A stretch of DNA of 64,000 nt from Ascoidea rubescens DSM 1968 (GCF_001661345.1 NW_017962913.1:2864694-2928693); one strand, 5' to 3'; shown: positions 40,575 to 53,000, numbered from the stretch's first letter. The notes: generated from the letters alone by a model not told the origin. Numbers and translations: made by a program.

Positions 40575-42798
40575 AAACAAAAACAAAAAAAAAACAACAA
40601 AAAACAAGGGCAATGAAATTGATTTCTCATCCCCTGCAAGCTTGGAAAAACTAGATAAGGTTTTGAATGAACATTTAAACAAAAAACATACAAGAAGAGC
40701 AACAACTTTAGATGTTCCCGGCCTAACAAAATCAAAAACGTCTCCTGATGGAACAATTGCAAATTTAAATATTGGTTCCAAATTAGTTGTGGTAATGGTT
40801 GGTTTGCCGGCCAGAGGCAAATCCTACATCACAAATAAACTAACAAGATACTTGAATTGGTCCCAGCATAATTGCAGAGTATTCAATGTCGGTAATACAA
40901 GAAGAAAAGATGATGCAATGAATTTGGGTCCTGCTTCAAAACCTCTATCTGATTCTCCATCTCCTGAAAACAATTCAAAAAACAATTCAACTAATGATTT
41001 AAAAAACATTAATACCAAAAATCATGATAAAAAAACAACCTTATTAAATGCAAATGAGACTGCAACGATCCATGACGCTAACTTTTTTTCTCCTTTAAAT
41101 AAAAAAAGTAAAGCCATTCGAGAAAAGTGGGCAATGGACACTCTAGATCAATTACTAGACTATATAATCGATGGTCCGGGTTCTGTTGGAATCTTTGATG
41201 CTACAAACACAACCAAATCAAGAAGACAAAAAATCTTGAATAAAATTTCAAAGAGATCAAATAACCAACTAAAGGTGTTATTTTTAGAAAGTATTTGTGA
41301 TGATCCTGCTTTGTTACAAAAAAACATGAGACTAAAACTTTCTGGTCCCGATTACAAAAAAATGGATCCAACTGTCGCTTTGAAAGATTTTACTGAAAGA
41401 TTGCACAACTATGAAAAAGTTTATGAAACAATCGACCAACAAGAAGAGGACTCGTTTGTTAATACCAATTACCAGTATATTAAAATGATCAATGTCGGTA
41501 GAAAAATTGTTTCGTTTAATATCCAAGGGTTTTTAGCTTCTCAAACAGTCTATTTTCTTTTAAATTTCAACTTGGCTGAACGAATGATTTGGATAACTAG
41601 ACACGGTGAAAGTTTTGACAACATTCAAGGGAAAATTGGAGGAGATTCAGAATTAACCGCCAGAGGTTTGAAATTTTCAAAAGCTTTAGCAAAGTTCATT
41701 GCATTTAAAAAGGAAGAATTTCGTAAAAAACAAATTCAAAATTTTAAAGATCAACTAATTAATAGTGTCAAATTTTCTGCTGAATTGTTAAATGGTCAAA
41801 ATGCTGAAGATAACAGAGTTCCACAAGAACCAACATTTTCAGTCTGGACAAGTATGCTAAAGAGAAGTGTTCAAACTGCGCAATATTTCAACGAAAATGA
41901 ATTTTTCATAAAGGAAATGAAAATGTTGGATGAACTAGGTTCAGGTAAAATGGATGGTAAAACATATCAAGAAATCCAAGACAATTATCCAGAAGAATTT
42001 CAAGCAAGAATCGATAACAAGATGACATACCGATACCCCGGATTGGGTGGAGAATCATATCTAGATGTTATTAATAGATTAAAACCTATTATAACCGAGA
42101 CCGAAAGGTCCGAGGATCATATTATGATTGTTTCACACCGAGTTGTTTGTCGAATTTTATTGGCATATTTTATGGATTTAGACAAAAAGGAAATTGGTAG
42201 ATTAGATATTCCATTGCACAGTTGTTATGTATTAACACCCAAACCGTATGGTGTTGATTGGGAATTGTATGAGTTTAATGAAAAGAGTGATTGGTTTGAT
42301 AAAGTTGATAAATTCAAGTATACCAGGCTATTGAAGCAAATTTCCATCAACTACAATGAAAAGAGAAAGTATTCAGTTGTTCCAACCTTACCCAGCGATA
42401 AATTGAAGATCCGAAATGAATTACTATCACCATTTATTAACATGGGTAGCAATCTTAATAGTGGATATGGCACCAGTGTTGCAACACCAGATGGTATTCA
42501 AACTCCGGCAATGATTACAAATTATACGTATAATAGAGACCGATTTAATGCATTGCCTAATCGTGGAATAAGAACAGGAAATGGTGCTAGTAATATGAAA
42601 AGTATTTTCCAAACCGCAATTTCAAACAGTGCAAAAGAGAAGAACAATGATAATGATAATAGTATTATTATTATTAATGAAGATGAAGATGATAATAAAG
42701 ATAATGGACAAAATCCTCTTGAATCAAGTGCGTCATATTCAATTGATCAGCTAACCGAGAAATTACAAAGGCTTCATGATGAACAACAGAAGGAGTAG
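39793..42798 (+). CDS. PFK26: 6-phosphofructo-2-kinase / fructose-2,6-bisphosphatase
   Basis: Makes, and perhaps breaks down, fructose 2,6-bisphosphate, the main activator of phosphofructokinase. It has 1001 residues. The first 330 are disordered (Asn/Ser/Asp-rich, with a poly-Asn/Lys run). The kinase domain starts with the P-loop VVMVGLPARGKSYI and has NVGNTRRKDDA, GIFDATNTTKSRR and FLESICDD. The phosphatase domain keeps the catalytic His in ITRHGESFDN and the second site SHRVVCRILLAYF. In S. cerevisiae Pfk26 the His of RHG is replaced by Ser, so this protein may be bifunctional, closer in that respect to Fbp26. The symbol is the nearest family name. An upstream frame extension to 39691 begins with TTG; the first in-frame ATG is 39793. 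Confidence 0.88.
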
Positions 42799-42820
42799 AA
42801 CTAAAAAAAGATTATGATTT

Positions 42821-42855
42821 AATTCAATTCAATTCAATTCAATTCAATTCAATTC
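42821..42855. repeat. (AATTC)7 pentanucleotide repeat
   Basis: Seven exact copies of AATTC just past the stop of the PFK26-type gene, probably in its 3' UTR. Confidence 0.9.
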
Positions 42856-43650
42856 ATTTAAGTTAAAATAAAATAAGGTAAAATACTTTTATCTAGTATA
42901 GTATAATATTAATCGTTTTTTTTTGTTTTTTTTTGTAATTTATGATTTTATGTTAAGATAGTTAGATAAATATATGAGATAAAAATAGATATAGAGAAAT
43001 GAAGGAATGTTCCAAACGAATCGTATTCAAATAAGAGAGAGTAAAACGCATTTGAATAGTTTAATTCAGGTTGGGATCAAAGATTTAAATTAAATAAACT
43101 TAAATAAATTGATTTAGGCATCGCTTTGAATCATTATATTATTGAGCGAATATAGGGATCTTCGAAGATGCCAGGTATATAGTAAAAAGACAAGAGAATA
43201 TTAATAGAGTCAAAGAAATAAAAAAAGAGTTACATGGCTTAGTTGAGTTGAGTTATGTTAAAAAAAAAGAGACGTATATTTATAATGCACTAAGAATATA
43301 ATTAATCCACTTATGATTATATTGATGATTACATTTATTGCAAATTGTAGTGAGTGGATAGTGACATTTTCTGTTTAAAAAACAGAAAAGAAAAAAGACG
43401 GGGCCGGGTAACGGGCGCTGAGAGCGAAAAAAAAGCAAGGTGTGAGAGAAGGCTGTGGGCCAATCAGCGGACGAGAAATAGTCATTACACGACGGAGTTG
43501 TGAGTGAAATATGGAAGAGAATCGCTGAGCATCAGAAGTTGAAGAAAGTGAGCATCGATTATCATTAGACAGCATAGGAGACAGAAGATAGTGTAATATA
43601 AGACCAAGATCGAAATCAAAACCATACGAGATAAGAGAAATATCAGATAG

Positions 43651-43720
43651 GATAAGATAAGATAATATAAGATAATATAATATAATATAATATAATATAA
43701 TATAATATAATATAATATAA
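43651..43720. repeat. (GATAA/TATAA)14 pentanucleotide repeat upstream of NDUFS8
   Basis: Fourteen in-phase pentamers: four GATAA and ten TATAA. The array ends 21 bp before the ATG. TATAA units look like core TATA elements and GATAA units match the GATA-factor core, so the array may be part of the promoter or leader. Confidence 0.9.
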
Positions 43721-43741
43721 TACAGTGCGTACAGAGAAAAC

Positions 43742-44398
43742 ATGCTTTCAAGAACAGTTTTTCGTCCATTGGGAATACATTCAAGCAAACGATTATTTTC
43801 GAGCAATGTGATGAGATTGTTGCCAGCATCGATGACAGCAGCGCCAGCAGAAGAGCTCTATCCCTCAGGGTTTCGAATTCCCAGACCTAAGACATGGGAA
43901 GAAGGATCCGAGAGTGCTTTGGACAAGGCTACAAAGTTTTTCTTGCTTTCAGAAATGTTCAGAGGGATGTACATCTGTTTGGAGATGTATTTCAGAGCGC
44001 CATACACAATTTACTATCCATTTGAAAAGGGACCAATGTCACCAAGATTCAGAGGAGAGCATGCCTTACGAAGATATCCTACGGGAGAAGAAAGATGTAT
44101 TGCATGCAAGCTCTGTGAAGCTGTTTGCCCAGCACAGGCAATTACCATTGAAGCCGAAGAGAGAGCCGATGGATCACGAAGAACGTACAAGTACGACATC
44201 GATATGACCAAGTGTATTTACTGTGGATACTGTCAAGAAAGCTGTCCCGTCGATGCAATTGTCGAGACGCCCAACACAGAATACGCCACCGAGACCAGAG
44301 AGGAGTTGCTATATAACAAGGAGAAGTTGTTGGCCAATGGGGACAAGTGGGAGCAGGAAATTCAATACTGTTTGGATTCTGATGCCCCCTACAGATGA
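43742..44398 (+). CDS. NDUFS8: complex I 23-kDa (TYKY) iron-sulfur subunit
   Basis: Peripheral-arm subunit of mitochondrial NADH:ubiquinone oxidoreductase carrying clusters N6a and N6b (NUIM in Yarrowia). The product has 218 residues. An N-terminal presequence ([19 protein letters not shown]) is followed by the conserved stretch around [20 protein letters not shown]. Two 4Fe-4S motifs follow: [16 protein letters not shown] and [16 protein letters not shown]. It ends LDSDAPYR, typical of the family. The whole protein appears intact. Its presence shows the yeast has proton-pumping complex I, which excludes Saccharomyces and near relatives. Confidence 0.97.
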   Translation: MLSRTVFRPLGIHSSKRLFSSNVMRLLPASMTAAPAEELYPSGFRIPRPKTWEEGSESALDKATKFFLLSEMFRGMYICLEMYFRAPYTIYYPFEKGPMSPRFRGEHALRRYPTGEERCIACKLCEAVCPAQAITIEAEERADGSRRTYKYDIDMTKCIYCGYCQESCPVDAIVETPNTEYATETREELLYNKEKLLANGDKWEQEIQYCLDSDAPYR

Positions 44399-45713
44399 AC
44401 GCAAATGCTATATGAAAACTCCACGATTATATGAACCTGAAATTGAAATTGAAATTGAAACGGTTATAATCTATATTAAGATAAGATAAAAACCAATTAA
44501 AATTCAAGATAAAAGGGATTGAAACCAAAAAATAAAAAAGAAATAAACAATATAACACTCACGCTCACCTTCTAATGACTAAATTCACATGTTACTTTTA
44601 CATACACCTTTCTACTATTAATATATTCCATTCTTTTTATGCCCTTACACTTGTGCGCTGTCTTTCTTTGTTTAGGACTAGAACCCATGAAAACAGCAGG
44701 GAGTTCTAAAAATACAAACAGGGAAACAGAGAAGTTCCCGAACAGTGCTGCGTTCGTTTCTAATCAGGACGGCCCAAAAGAGCGACCAGACCTCTTTGAT
44801 CTCCAGAAGACTGCGTAAAACGAGTCACATCGTGTCGCCACAAAAGCGGTACAGAAGCAGCGCAGAAGCAGCGCAGACCCTCCAGTGCTGGGGCCAGGTT
44901 CTACTCGGTCTAGGCCCAGCTGCACAGTGCTGTTACACTGAAGACAACATTGCAAGATGATACCCAGGTTAGAGCTGTGATTCGCTCACACATCGTCAAT
45001 TTCAGCTCCATTCTCCAGTACCGTCATCGTCTGCTCAGCGTCTGGCCTGGCTTCCAGCGCCTGCTTGGAGGCTGCTGCTCGGAGGCTGCTCAGCAACTGT
45101 TCAGCGACTGCTTTTGCTGCTTGGGACCCATTTCTTGTCCTTTCTCTGCTTTCATTTCCCTTTCCATTTCTTTCTCAACTCGTAAAACCAAAATAAAAAC
45201 TTTTTATCCCATCTTAATCTCCATTCTTTAGTGCTATACATTTCAAACATACCCTGCTGTTTCAAAACCTGTCCACAAAACAACTGCTGTTCACTGCGTT
45301 TACACACCGTACAGCGCGCAAGAACACACGCAGCAGCCAAATTCGGTCATCCATCCTGCTTTTCCATTGGCCATTTTCTGCAGCTCGCAAAAACATCATG
45401 GAAACCGCAACCGGGACGCACACCGGCTGCAAACTTCCCTGCTGATTTCTGCATAATTACGCACTAATTACCTCTGGAAACAAAACTTCCAGAAATTAAT
45501 TTTAGAAACACAGTTTCAACTTACAATAAAAATAGAAAAAAAGTTTTTATTAATAAGTGAATCAAAAGCTTTTTAAAACTATGAAAATCCATTTTGGTTT
45601 ATTTCTAAATTTTCTCACATTTTATCAAAAGCAAGAAAGAAGGAAAGAAAAGAAAGCATTCAACTATCTGGTTAATAAATAAATAAGTAAAAGAACTAAT
45701 CAAAGAAACAAAA

Positions 45714-45756
45714 CAAAAAAAACAAAAAAAACAAAAAAAACAAAAAAAACAAAAAA
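45714..45756. repeat. 9-bp tandem repeat (CAAAAAAAA)n
   Basis: C recurs every 9 bases (45714, 45723, 45732, 45741, 45750) in a run of A. Long A-runs like this usually exclude nucleosomes. Confidence 0.85.
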
Positions 45757-45984
45757 CTAATCAGAAAACTGTTTACGGAATCTTCCAATCACTTAATCAA
45801 ATCAATATTCAAACCTTTCAAAAGTTCCTCAGAAAATAATCTACAAATATCCTCTTTTTCAGTTTGAAAACTATTGTTTGATATTTTCTGCACTGCATCT
45901 CAGTTTTTTTACTTTTAAATACTCTAATTATTGTATTTTTTTTTCTTTTCCTTTCCTCTATTTCAAATCAATATAATAGATCAT

Positions 45985-46050
45985 CAATAGATACTCGATA
46001 AATACTCAATAGATACTCAATAGATACTCAATAGATTCTCAATAGATAGT
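45985..46050. repeat. six 11-bp tandem repeats in the MSG5-like leader
   Basis: Six units of CAATAGATACT with small variations (CGATAAATACT, CAATAGATTCT, CAATAGATAGT), exactly 66 bp, ending 40 bp before the ATG. They probably lie in the 5' UTR or at the transcription start. Confidence 0.9.
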
Positions 46051-46090
46051 ATCACACTCTACCATACTTCTCTTTATCTAAATATCTAAA

Positions 46091-47523
46091 ATGGCTGACA
46101 TATATCACAATAACTTATTCATCTCAACCAATAATCCCATAAATAACAAAATCAACCACTCTTTAAATCTTTCCAATAATTCTACAAATCAACCTATATC
46201 TTACACCACCAATAGTACAAACAATAATAACAATAACGATACCAACGATAACCACACCTTGAAATTCCCTTCAAATTTAAGCAATTCAAAGATAAAATCA
46301 AGGAATACTAAAAATCTTTCCTTAAACTTATCTTCAATTACAAATAACAACTTCAATAAGAATAAAAACAATAAACTCAATTTATCCATATCAACTTCCA
46401 CCTCAAACCACTTTAATCTTGACAATAATATTAACAACAACAACAATAATTTTAATCTTCAACTTTTATCCCCATTAAATCGTTCAAATATCCCCTTAAA
46501 TACTCCAATAATCCAAAATTTCAATCACAACGACAACAATAATGATACTAACCTAATCAACAGCAACCACCCTTTGCCTTTCAGACACCCATCCTTATCC
46601 AAATCTCAATCTCCAACCAACTCAAATTCCTTATCCTCTTTATCCTCTCAAAATAACAACTCAATCAATAAAAATTACAATTTATCAAACTCTACTCTAC
46701 AGAGGAGAAGAAATAATTTATCTCTATCCTTATCAATTCCTAATTCAAATCCAAATTCAAATTCAAGCTCGAATTTAAATTTGAATTCAAATCTCAAAAA
46801 TAGCATCAAGATCAACACTATAAAAAAACAATCATTCAATATTCAAAACTACCCCTTGACCGATAAATATCTCAACACTCTTTCCAATATCTCCAATAAC
46901 ATAACCTCCTCATTTAATGATAGTTTCTTCAACTACGATGAACATAAATTAAACGCTTATCCAAATGGTCCCATTTGCATCGAACCAAATTTATACTTAT
47001 ATTCTGAACCGACTCTATCCCAACTAAATCAATTTGATGTCATCATCAACGTAGCGAAAGAAGTTAAGGTCCCATCGATATATAATCCTCCAAACGATTC
47101 CAACGCTAACGTCAATAATAGCTTGACAATGTACAACAGCAACAAAAAGACTCATACTCGATTACCAGAATATATCTACATGCCCTGGACTCATACTTCT
47201 CAACTATGTCCAGACTTTCCCCAATTAACAAAGCTAATTGAATCAAATTTGAATAAAAATTTAAGAATCTTAATTCACTGTCAATGTGGTGTCTCAAGAT
47301 CTGCTTCTTTAGTAGTTGCCTACATAATGAAATTGAAAAATTTAAAATTCTCTGACGCCTATTGTTTTGTTAAGGAAAAAGCTTCTGAAATCTGTCCTAA
47401 CATGACTCTATTATATGAATTGATTGAATGGGGCGAAATTTTATCAAAAAGTCAATCAATTATCAATAACAACGCTAATAATAACAACGCTAATACTAAC
47501 AATACTAACAATAATAATAATAA

Positions 47524-47576
<53 letters not shown>

Positions 47577-48109
47577 ATACTAATACTAATACTAATACTA
47601 ATACTAATATCAATATAGATAATGATGATAATGATGAAAACGAGATAATATCAACCGCTGGAACCAATATAAGCACAACCGACTCAACAAGCACTTCAGC
47701 TTCTACAACTACTTCAGCTACAACTTCAGCTTCATCAACTAACAACGAATATGGAAGGTTCTACTCCAAGCAGAAAAGATTCAGCTGGGAAGATTCAAGC
47801 GATGATTCAAGTAATGACGACGATGACGATAATAATCACTCCATCTACTTTAACAGCTCAAGTACTATTATCAATAATAGAAAGAATAAACTACGGTTGC
47901 CAATTGTTAATCATCAAAATGACCATAATGAACATAGCAATGATTACAATGATATCGATAACAATAATGATATCACTAGTATCAGTAGCTTGAAAGGTAG
48001 ATCAAACAGGTCAAGTAGATCCGTTTCACTACAAAGTTCATCGGATTCAGACGTGTTCTATACTCCCACAATATCATTCAAAGGCTTTTTTGGTAACAAT
48101 TCTAATTAA
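46091..48109 (+). CDS. MSG5: dual-specificity (MAP kinase) phosphatase, Msg5-like
   Basis: Resembles yeast Msg5/Sdp1, which remove phosphate from Thr and Tyr of MAP kinases of the cell-wall and mating pathways. It has 672 residues. The first 290 are disordered and Asn/Ser-rich. The catalytic domain (about 295-460) has the signature HCQCGVSRSASLVVAYIM, with catalytic Cys at 397 and Arg at 403. CQCGVSRS is the form seen in Msg5. An acidic general-acid loop may lie in the MPWTHTSQLCPDFPQL region. The C-terminal 200 residues are low-complexity: a pure Thr17 run (coded by ACT repeats, 47525-47575), Asn/Thr repeats, Ser/Thr-rich and Asp-rich stretches. The start is the first ATG, after the tandem-repeat leader. 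Confidence 0.83.
47525..47575 (+). repeat. (ACT)17 repeat coding poly-Thr
   Basis: Seventeen perfect ACT codons in frame in the MSG5-like gene, followed by alternating AAT ACT units coding Asn-Thr. Confidence 0.9.
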
Positions 48110-48846
48110 TACTTGTTAACAGTTGTCAATTCAAATAACCATTCTTTGAAGATTCTTGAAAATTCTTAATTCTTAATTCTTAATTCTTAATTTTTTAATA
48201 TTTTCTAATTAATCTCGAATTTCCAATTTCTAATTTTCCAATTCTAACTTGATAGTGTTCTTATCTATATTGAAGAAATCTGAATATTACAGTAAACAAA
48301 ATTTTTGTTCATTCTACTTTCTTGTTTGGAGTTTTCTTTGTTTTGTCTTTTAACTTTTACACATTTTTGTTTAAATCTTTTTGTTTTAATACTCTTATTT
48401 TTTTCTTTCTTGTTTTTAATTCTTTTTTGTTAGTTTTAGGAGAAGTTTGGGAACGATAACATATTTTTATTTTCTACATTTCTTACATCATTAATTATTT
48501 TCTAATATCAACATTTTTCTTTTATTTTCTTTTATTTTCTTTTATTTTATTTTCTTTTCTTTTCTCTTCTTTTCTTTTCTTTTCTCTTCTTTACTATGTT
48601 TTTCTATAAGTTTTCATTTACTACTTTTACTTTTTATCAGACTTTAAAAATTGCATTTTAAAACCTTTTAATTTAAATTTTTTTCTGTTGATTCATTTTG
48701 AGTTTTCTAACCCAAATCAAATTACACTTGTGATAGATATTCATTTTATCATCAGACAAACAGTTCTTACATCAGATCCAGTCGCAAATCGGGCTCAAAG
48801 CACTTCCGACCTCCACATTCGAGTTCCAAACCGGAGATCTACACAC

Positions 48847-48852
48847 CACGTG
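48847..48852. promoter_or_regulatory. CACGTG E-box upstream of HOS4 (distal)
   Basis: CACGTG in context CACCACGTGAATA, about 515 bp upstream of the HOS4 ATG. Confidence 0.45.
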
Positions 48853-49057
48853 AATACAACACAAAACCACAACAGTGGCATTGCAGAATTGCGCAGGATC
48901 AAATGCATACACACGAATTATGCAGACGCTTAAAGCTCAGTGCGTTGGCAGCATGAGTACTCACACGCGCATGCATACGTCCAAAACATTCTTATCTATC
49001 TCTAGCGCTGTTCATTGGTCAACCACAAAACAGAAAAAAAACCACTCAGTTTTGTGT

Positions 49058-49063
49058 CACGTG
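49058..49063. promoter_or_regulatory. CACGTG E-box upstream of HOS4 (proximal)
   Basis: CACGTG within the full palindrome TCACGTGA, the preferred Cbf1 form, about 305 bp upstream of the ATG. Confidence 0.5.
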
Positions 49064-49366
49064 ATGTAAACTTGATCCACGCTTCTGGGCTCTGTACTGA
49101 GCAGCATCCTACTATGCATATACTGCAAGTAACTACTGCCTTATGCGTAACATCCGCGTTTATTCGCGTGTGTGTGCGTGTGTCAGGTGACTCGCCCGCT
49201 GTTTTTGAGAGCTGCGATTCAGAAAACAAAAAAAACAAATTGCAAACTTCTTTTTACTATTGTTAAACCTCCCCAACTTTTATATCTGATATAGAATATT
49301 GCTTTGCTGGATTATTATATTGTAATTTTATTTTGGTATTTTGCAATCAACACACTGATATCAATT

Positions 49367-50056
49367 ATGGGTGATTACAATAACAACCCAAACAACAACA
49401 GGCCTTCATCTAAAGATAGAGATTACAGCACTTACAGTCCAAATTATTCTTATAACAATAACAGCACTAAATACAACAATATCCAAAGAAATAGTCGCCC
49501 ACTGTCCTCATCGATACCTCCAAAACGTTCTTCCAATTATAGTAATATAAATAAAACATTTTCTGCTGACAACAGCAATATACCTAACCTAACCACTAAT
49601 AGTTTAATTAATTCTACGCCCTCGGCTAGCAACAACAGTCCCAATAATAATTTTGGAAGAAAGTATAACCAAAAACGCAATGACTATTACTCAAGAAATA
49701 ACAATTATAACAGCAAATACTACAGCAACAACAACGATAACAGCAAGCCAAATCTAAGCTATCGAACAAACTATAACAACTACTCAAATTCTTACAACAG
49801 TTACAACTCTTATCCAAATTCCTACAACAGTCATAACAGTAATAATAATAATAACAATAACAATAACAATAATAGTAACTCAAATCTTTTGAATAGCCAA
49901 AATAATAGCGTAAACAATCTAAATAATAATACAAACTCGATAAATAATGGTCAGATACAGAAAGATGCTACCGCAATATATTCCTCTAATAGTTTCCATG
50001 AGAAAAATCAAAAGCTCTATTCTACTTCCACAAATATAAAGAGTAATCCTTATATA

Positions 50057-50094
<38 letters not shown>

Positions 50095-53000
50095 CAACAA
50101 TAGTGTCCTTGGTGCAAATTTGAATGATAGCAATATAAACAACAAAAATAAAACAAACAATATTAATGCAAATAATAGATCATCTATGCTACTGGAAAAA
50201 CAACAAAAGCAACTCAAACCCCAACAAAAACAGCAAATTATGCAGACAAAACAGACAAAACCACAATTACATAACCCTCAATATACTCAACTGTATCACA
50301 ATAATCAAATTCAACATAAAATAAAAGATAATTATATCACAAATAAAATACAATCAAGTATTTCAATCGTGAGACTGACTTCAAAATCTCCAAAAGTATC
50401 TTCAGTATCCCCAAAGATAAATTCTCCAAAAAATACAATAATAAATCCAAATCTGAATTCAAACCAAAACCAAAACCAAAGCCAAAATCAAAATCAAAAT
50501 TCAATTGTCAACACCCAAATACCTCCCATATCTGGGGATAATAATTTATCTAATGATATTAAACTGCTTCTGCAAAAACAATCACAATTACAAAAAGAAA
50601 TTGAGATACTGCAACAATCCCCAAAAATAAGAAAAATTTTATCTTCTGATTCTAATTTATCATCATTATCATCATTATCATCGTTAACGAAAAGACCAAA
50701 AACTGCTCCTAACACACCCCCACCAAATATAAAATATTTAGATTCTTCCTTATCTTCGCTTCCTTCATTGGAACCAATAGTTGATTCTAACCCTGTTTCT
50801 AATTCAATTCCAAACTCAACCTCGGCACAAATCGTAAATCTGACAACCAATTCAACTACAACTCCAAATTTGTTTATAAAACTGAACTCGCCTTCGTTGA
50901 CATCAATAGATTCGGTTAAAACTCAAATACCTCTAAGTCATTATTTAAAAAAGCAAAACAAAAAAAAAATTCTTGAAAATAAATTGAATTTGGAACTTAA
51001 TCATCAAAGTAAAAATGAAATCATTCAAAATATTCAAAATACTCAAATTGACCAAATTGACCAAAATGATGAAAAAAATAATCCTAAAATATCTGAAGAT
51101 CAAAATAGTGCTTTGAAGGAACCCAAATCAAAGCAAACTATTTTAAAAGACGAAAACCCTGAAAAAGATAGCAAAAAAGTTTCACCTCTGGACGACAAAA
51201 TGATTGAACAAAAACCTGAAAGTAAAATTGAAGTTTCATTTCATAAAAAATCTCAAACATCTATCATAATGAGCAATAATAAAACTGAAAACGTTATAAA
51301 AAATAAAAAAGATGAAAATAAAAACAGCTCAGCTAAGAAAACTGAAAAGGAGGAAGCTGAAAATATAAAAAATGATAATAAGCCAAACGATAATAAAATA
51401 AGCAATAATGAAACAAATGATAACGGATTGCCTGACTTAAAGAAAAATAAAGAAAAAAGCATTGATTCAAAATCAGATCAAACATTGAAACATGATAAAA
51501 CAGTAGTTGGAAACTTGGATGTCGAAGAAAATATTTCTCAAAAGGATATCATAAATGAAATACATGAGAAAGACACAATTAAAAAAGAATCAAAGGAATT
51601 AAATCATACATTGAGCAACCCTAAAGAAATTAAAAATCACAAAAATGATGACAATTTTAAAACCAATAAAGACCAAATCAAAAATCAAAACAGAGATTTT
51701 AATCCAAATAGCCAAAATAAAAGTGAAGTGATTAATAATAATATTCCCAAAGAAATTAAAAAAGAAGTAAAAAAAGACACCAAAAAGGATATCAAAAAGG
51801 ATGATAAAAAGGAAAGCACTAATCATAAACTTTCATCTCAAAGAGATACCAACACACCTGAAAATAACTCGTCTGAAGCAACCCCCAAAGCATCAATTGT
51901 TGTCAAAAATGAAAATAGCTCAAATAAAAACAGCAATTACAAAATAAGCGAAATGACTCTAGATTATAAAAGATACATGAGAGAGAGAAAATCTTCGTTT
52001 TCTTCTCAACTATCAAATGAAAGTGATAATGATACATCTAAAACAAGATCCAAGTTTCTGAAAGAAAAAAAAATATCAAGTAGGAGTACATCGCCAGCTT
52101 TTCAGAATAAAAAAGAAAAATTACAAGCAAGAAGAAGAAGAAAATCACCTTTTTATTATACAGAGACAGATGAGGAAGACATGAATGAAAACAACGAGGG
52201 GGTTTCTGAAGCTGAAACAGAAATAGCAGAATCACCCCCAGTCTCTCACAAACCAAAAGAAAGAAGATCATACCGCAAGAAAAAAAATGGGAAACCAAAA
52301 AGAAACCCAGAAAGTATCAGAACTTCTTCGAGAAGAGTCAGAGATAGAGATCCTACAGGAAGATCAAAATTACAAAGAGCTTGCGCAAAGGGTCATTTTG
52401 AAATAGCAAAACAACTCATTGATGATGGTGCAGACGTAGATAGCTGTGACAATGCTGGGACTACAGGTCTTCATGAAGCCTGCTTAAAGGGATATTTAGA
52501 TATTGTAAAATTATTGATTAATTCAAATGCATCAATCGATATCAAAACAGGTGTTGAAGGAGATACACCATTAATAGACGCTGCGTCCAATGGCCATTAT
52601 GATGTTATCAAATATTTGTTGGAAAAAGGAGCTGATCCCAGAATTATGAATGAACAGGGGCAAACTGCTATTGATGTTTTAAATGAAGATGATGAGGATA
52701 CACCTCGAATTCGAAAAATTTTGAGAGAGTCTATCTTGGAATTGAGAGGTAAAGAAGGATCTGCAGATATTGTTGCCTTTTCTGACAAAGAACCAATGTC
52801 TTCAGAAGAAGACAACAATGGAAGGAGCAGATCATTATCAAGGCAAACCAGAAAAGTTTCGCACAAAAAGACTCAATCAAGAGGGGAAATTCTTTTGGTT
52901 GATTTTACAACTAGAACCGGTAGGAAAGAAATATACAAAAGGGCTGCTGAAGGTGATTATGAGTATGTAATTAGTTACTTGATAAATGGGGGTAGACCAG

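Larger units (their letters stand above)
42799..43741. other. intergenic between PFK26-type gene and NDUFS8
   Basis: The 3' flank of the PFK26-type gene starts with an (AATTC)7 repeat. AT-rich sequence follows, then a slightly GC-richer NDUFS8 promoter (about 43395-43580) ending in a GATAA/TATAA array that reaches 21 bp from the ATG. Frames on the minus strand here are translations of the repeat and are not genes. Confidence 0.6.
44399..46090. promoter_or_regulatory. 1.7-kb region, NDUFS8 3' flank and long MSG5-like promoter
   Basis: AT-rich to about 44680, then a GC-richer island (about 44690-45470) with short direct repeats such as AGAAGCAGCGC and GGAGGCTGCT, then AT-rich sequence with two tandem repeats before the ATG. 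Frames of 60-95 codons occur in the island, but none resembles a known protein. No tRNA or other structural RNA was recognised. Confidence 0.5.
48110..49366. promoter_or_regulatory. HOS4 promoter and MSG5-like 3' flank
   Basis: The left part is AT-rich with an AATTCTT x4 repeat (48161-48188) and a long C/T-rich tract (about 48510-48595). The right part (about 48770-49250) is GC-richer and has two CACGTG boxes and two alternating CA/CG/TG tracts. Frames here (60-83 codons) lack any resemblance to known proteins. Confidence 0.5.

Noticed and set aside
43375-43829. Minus-strand frames of 114-143 codons upstream of NDUFS8
   Set aside because: Their ILYYIILYY repeats are only the translation of the TATAA array.
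44690-45470. Possible structured RNA (snRNA, SRP RNA or RNase P RNA) in the GC-rich MSG5-like promoter
   Set aside because: I compared it by eye with remembered conserved cores of these RNAs and found none; a covariance-model search would be needed to exclude it.
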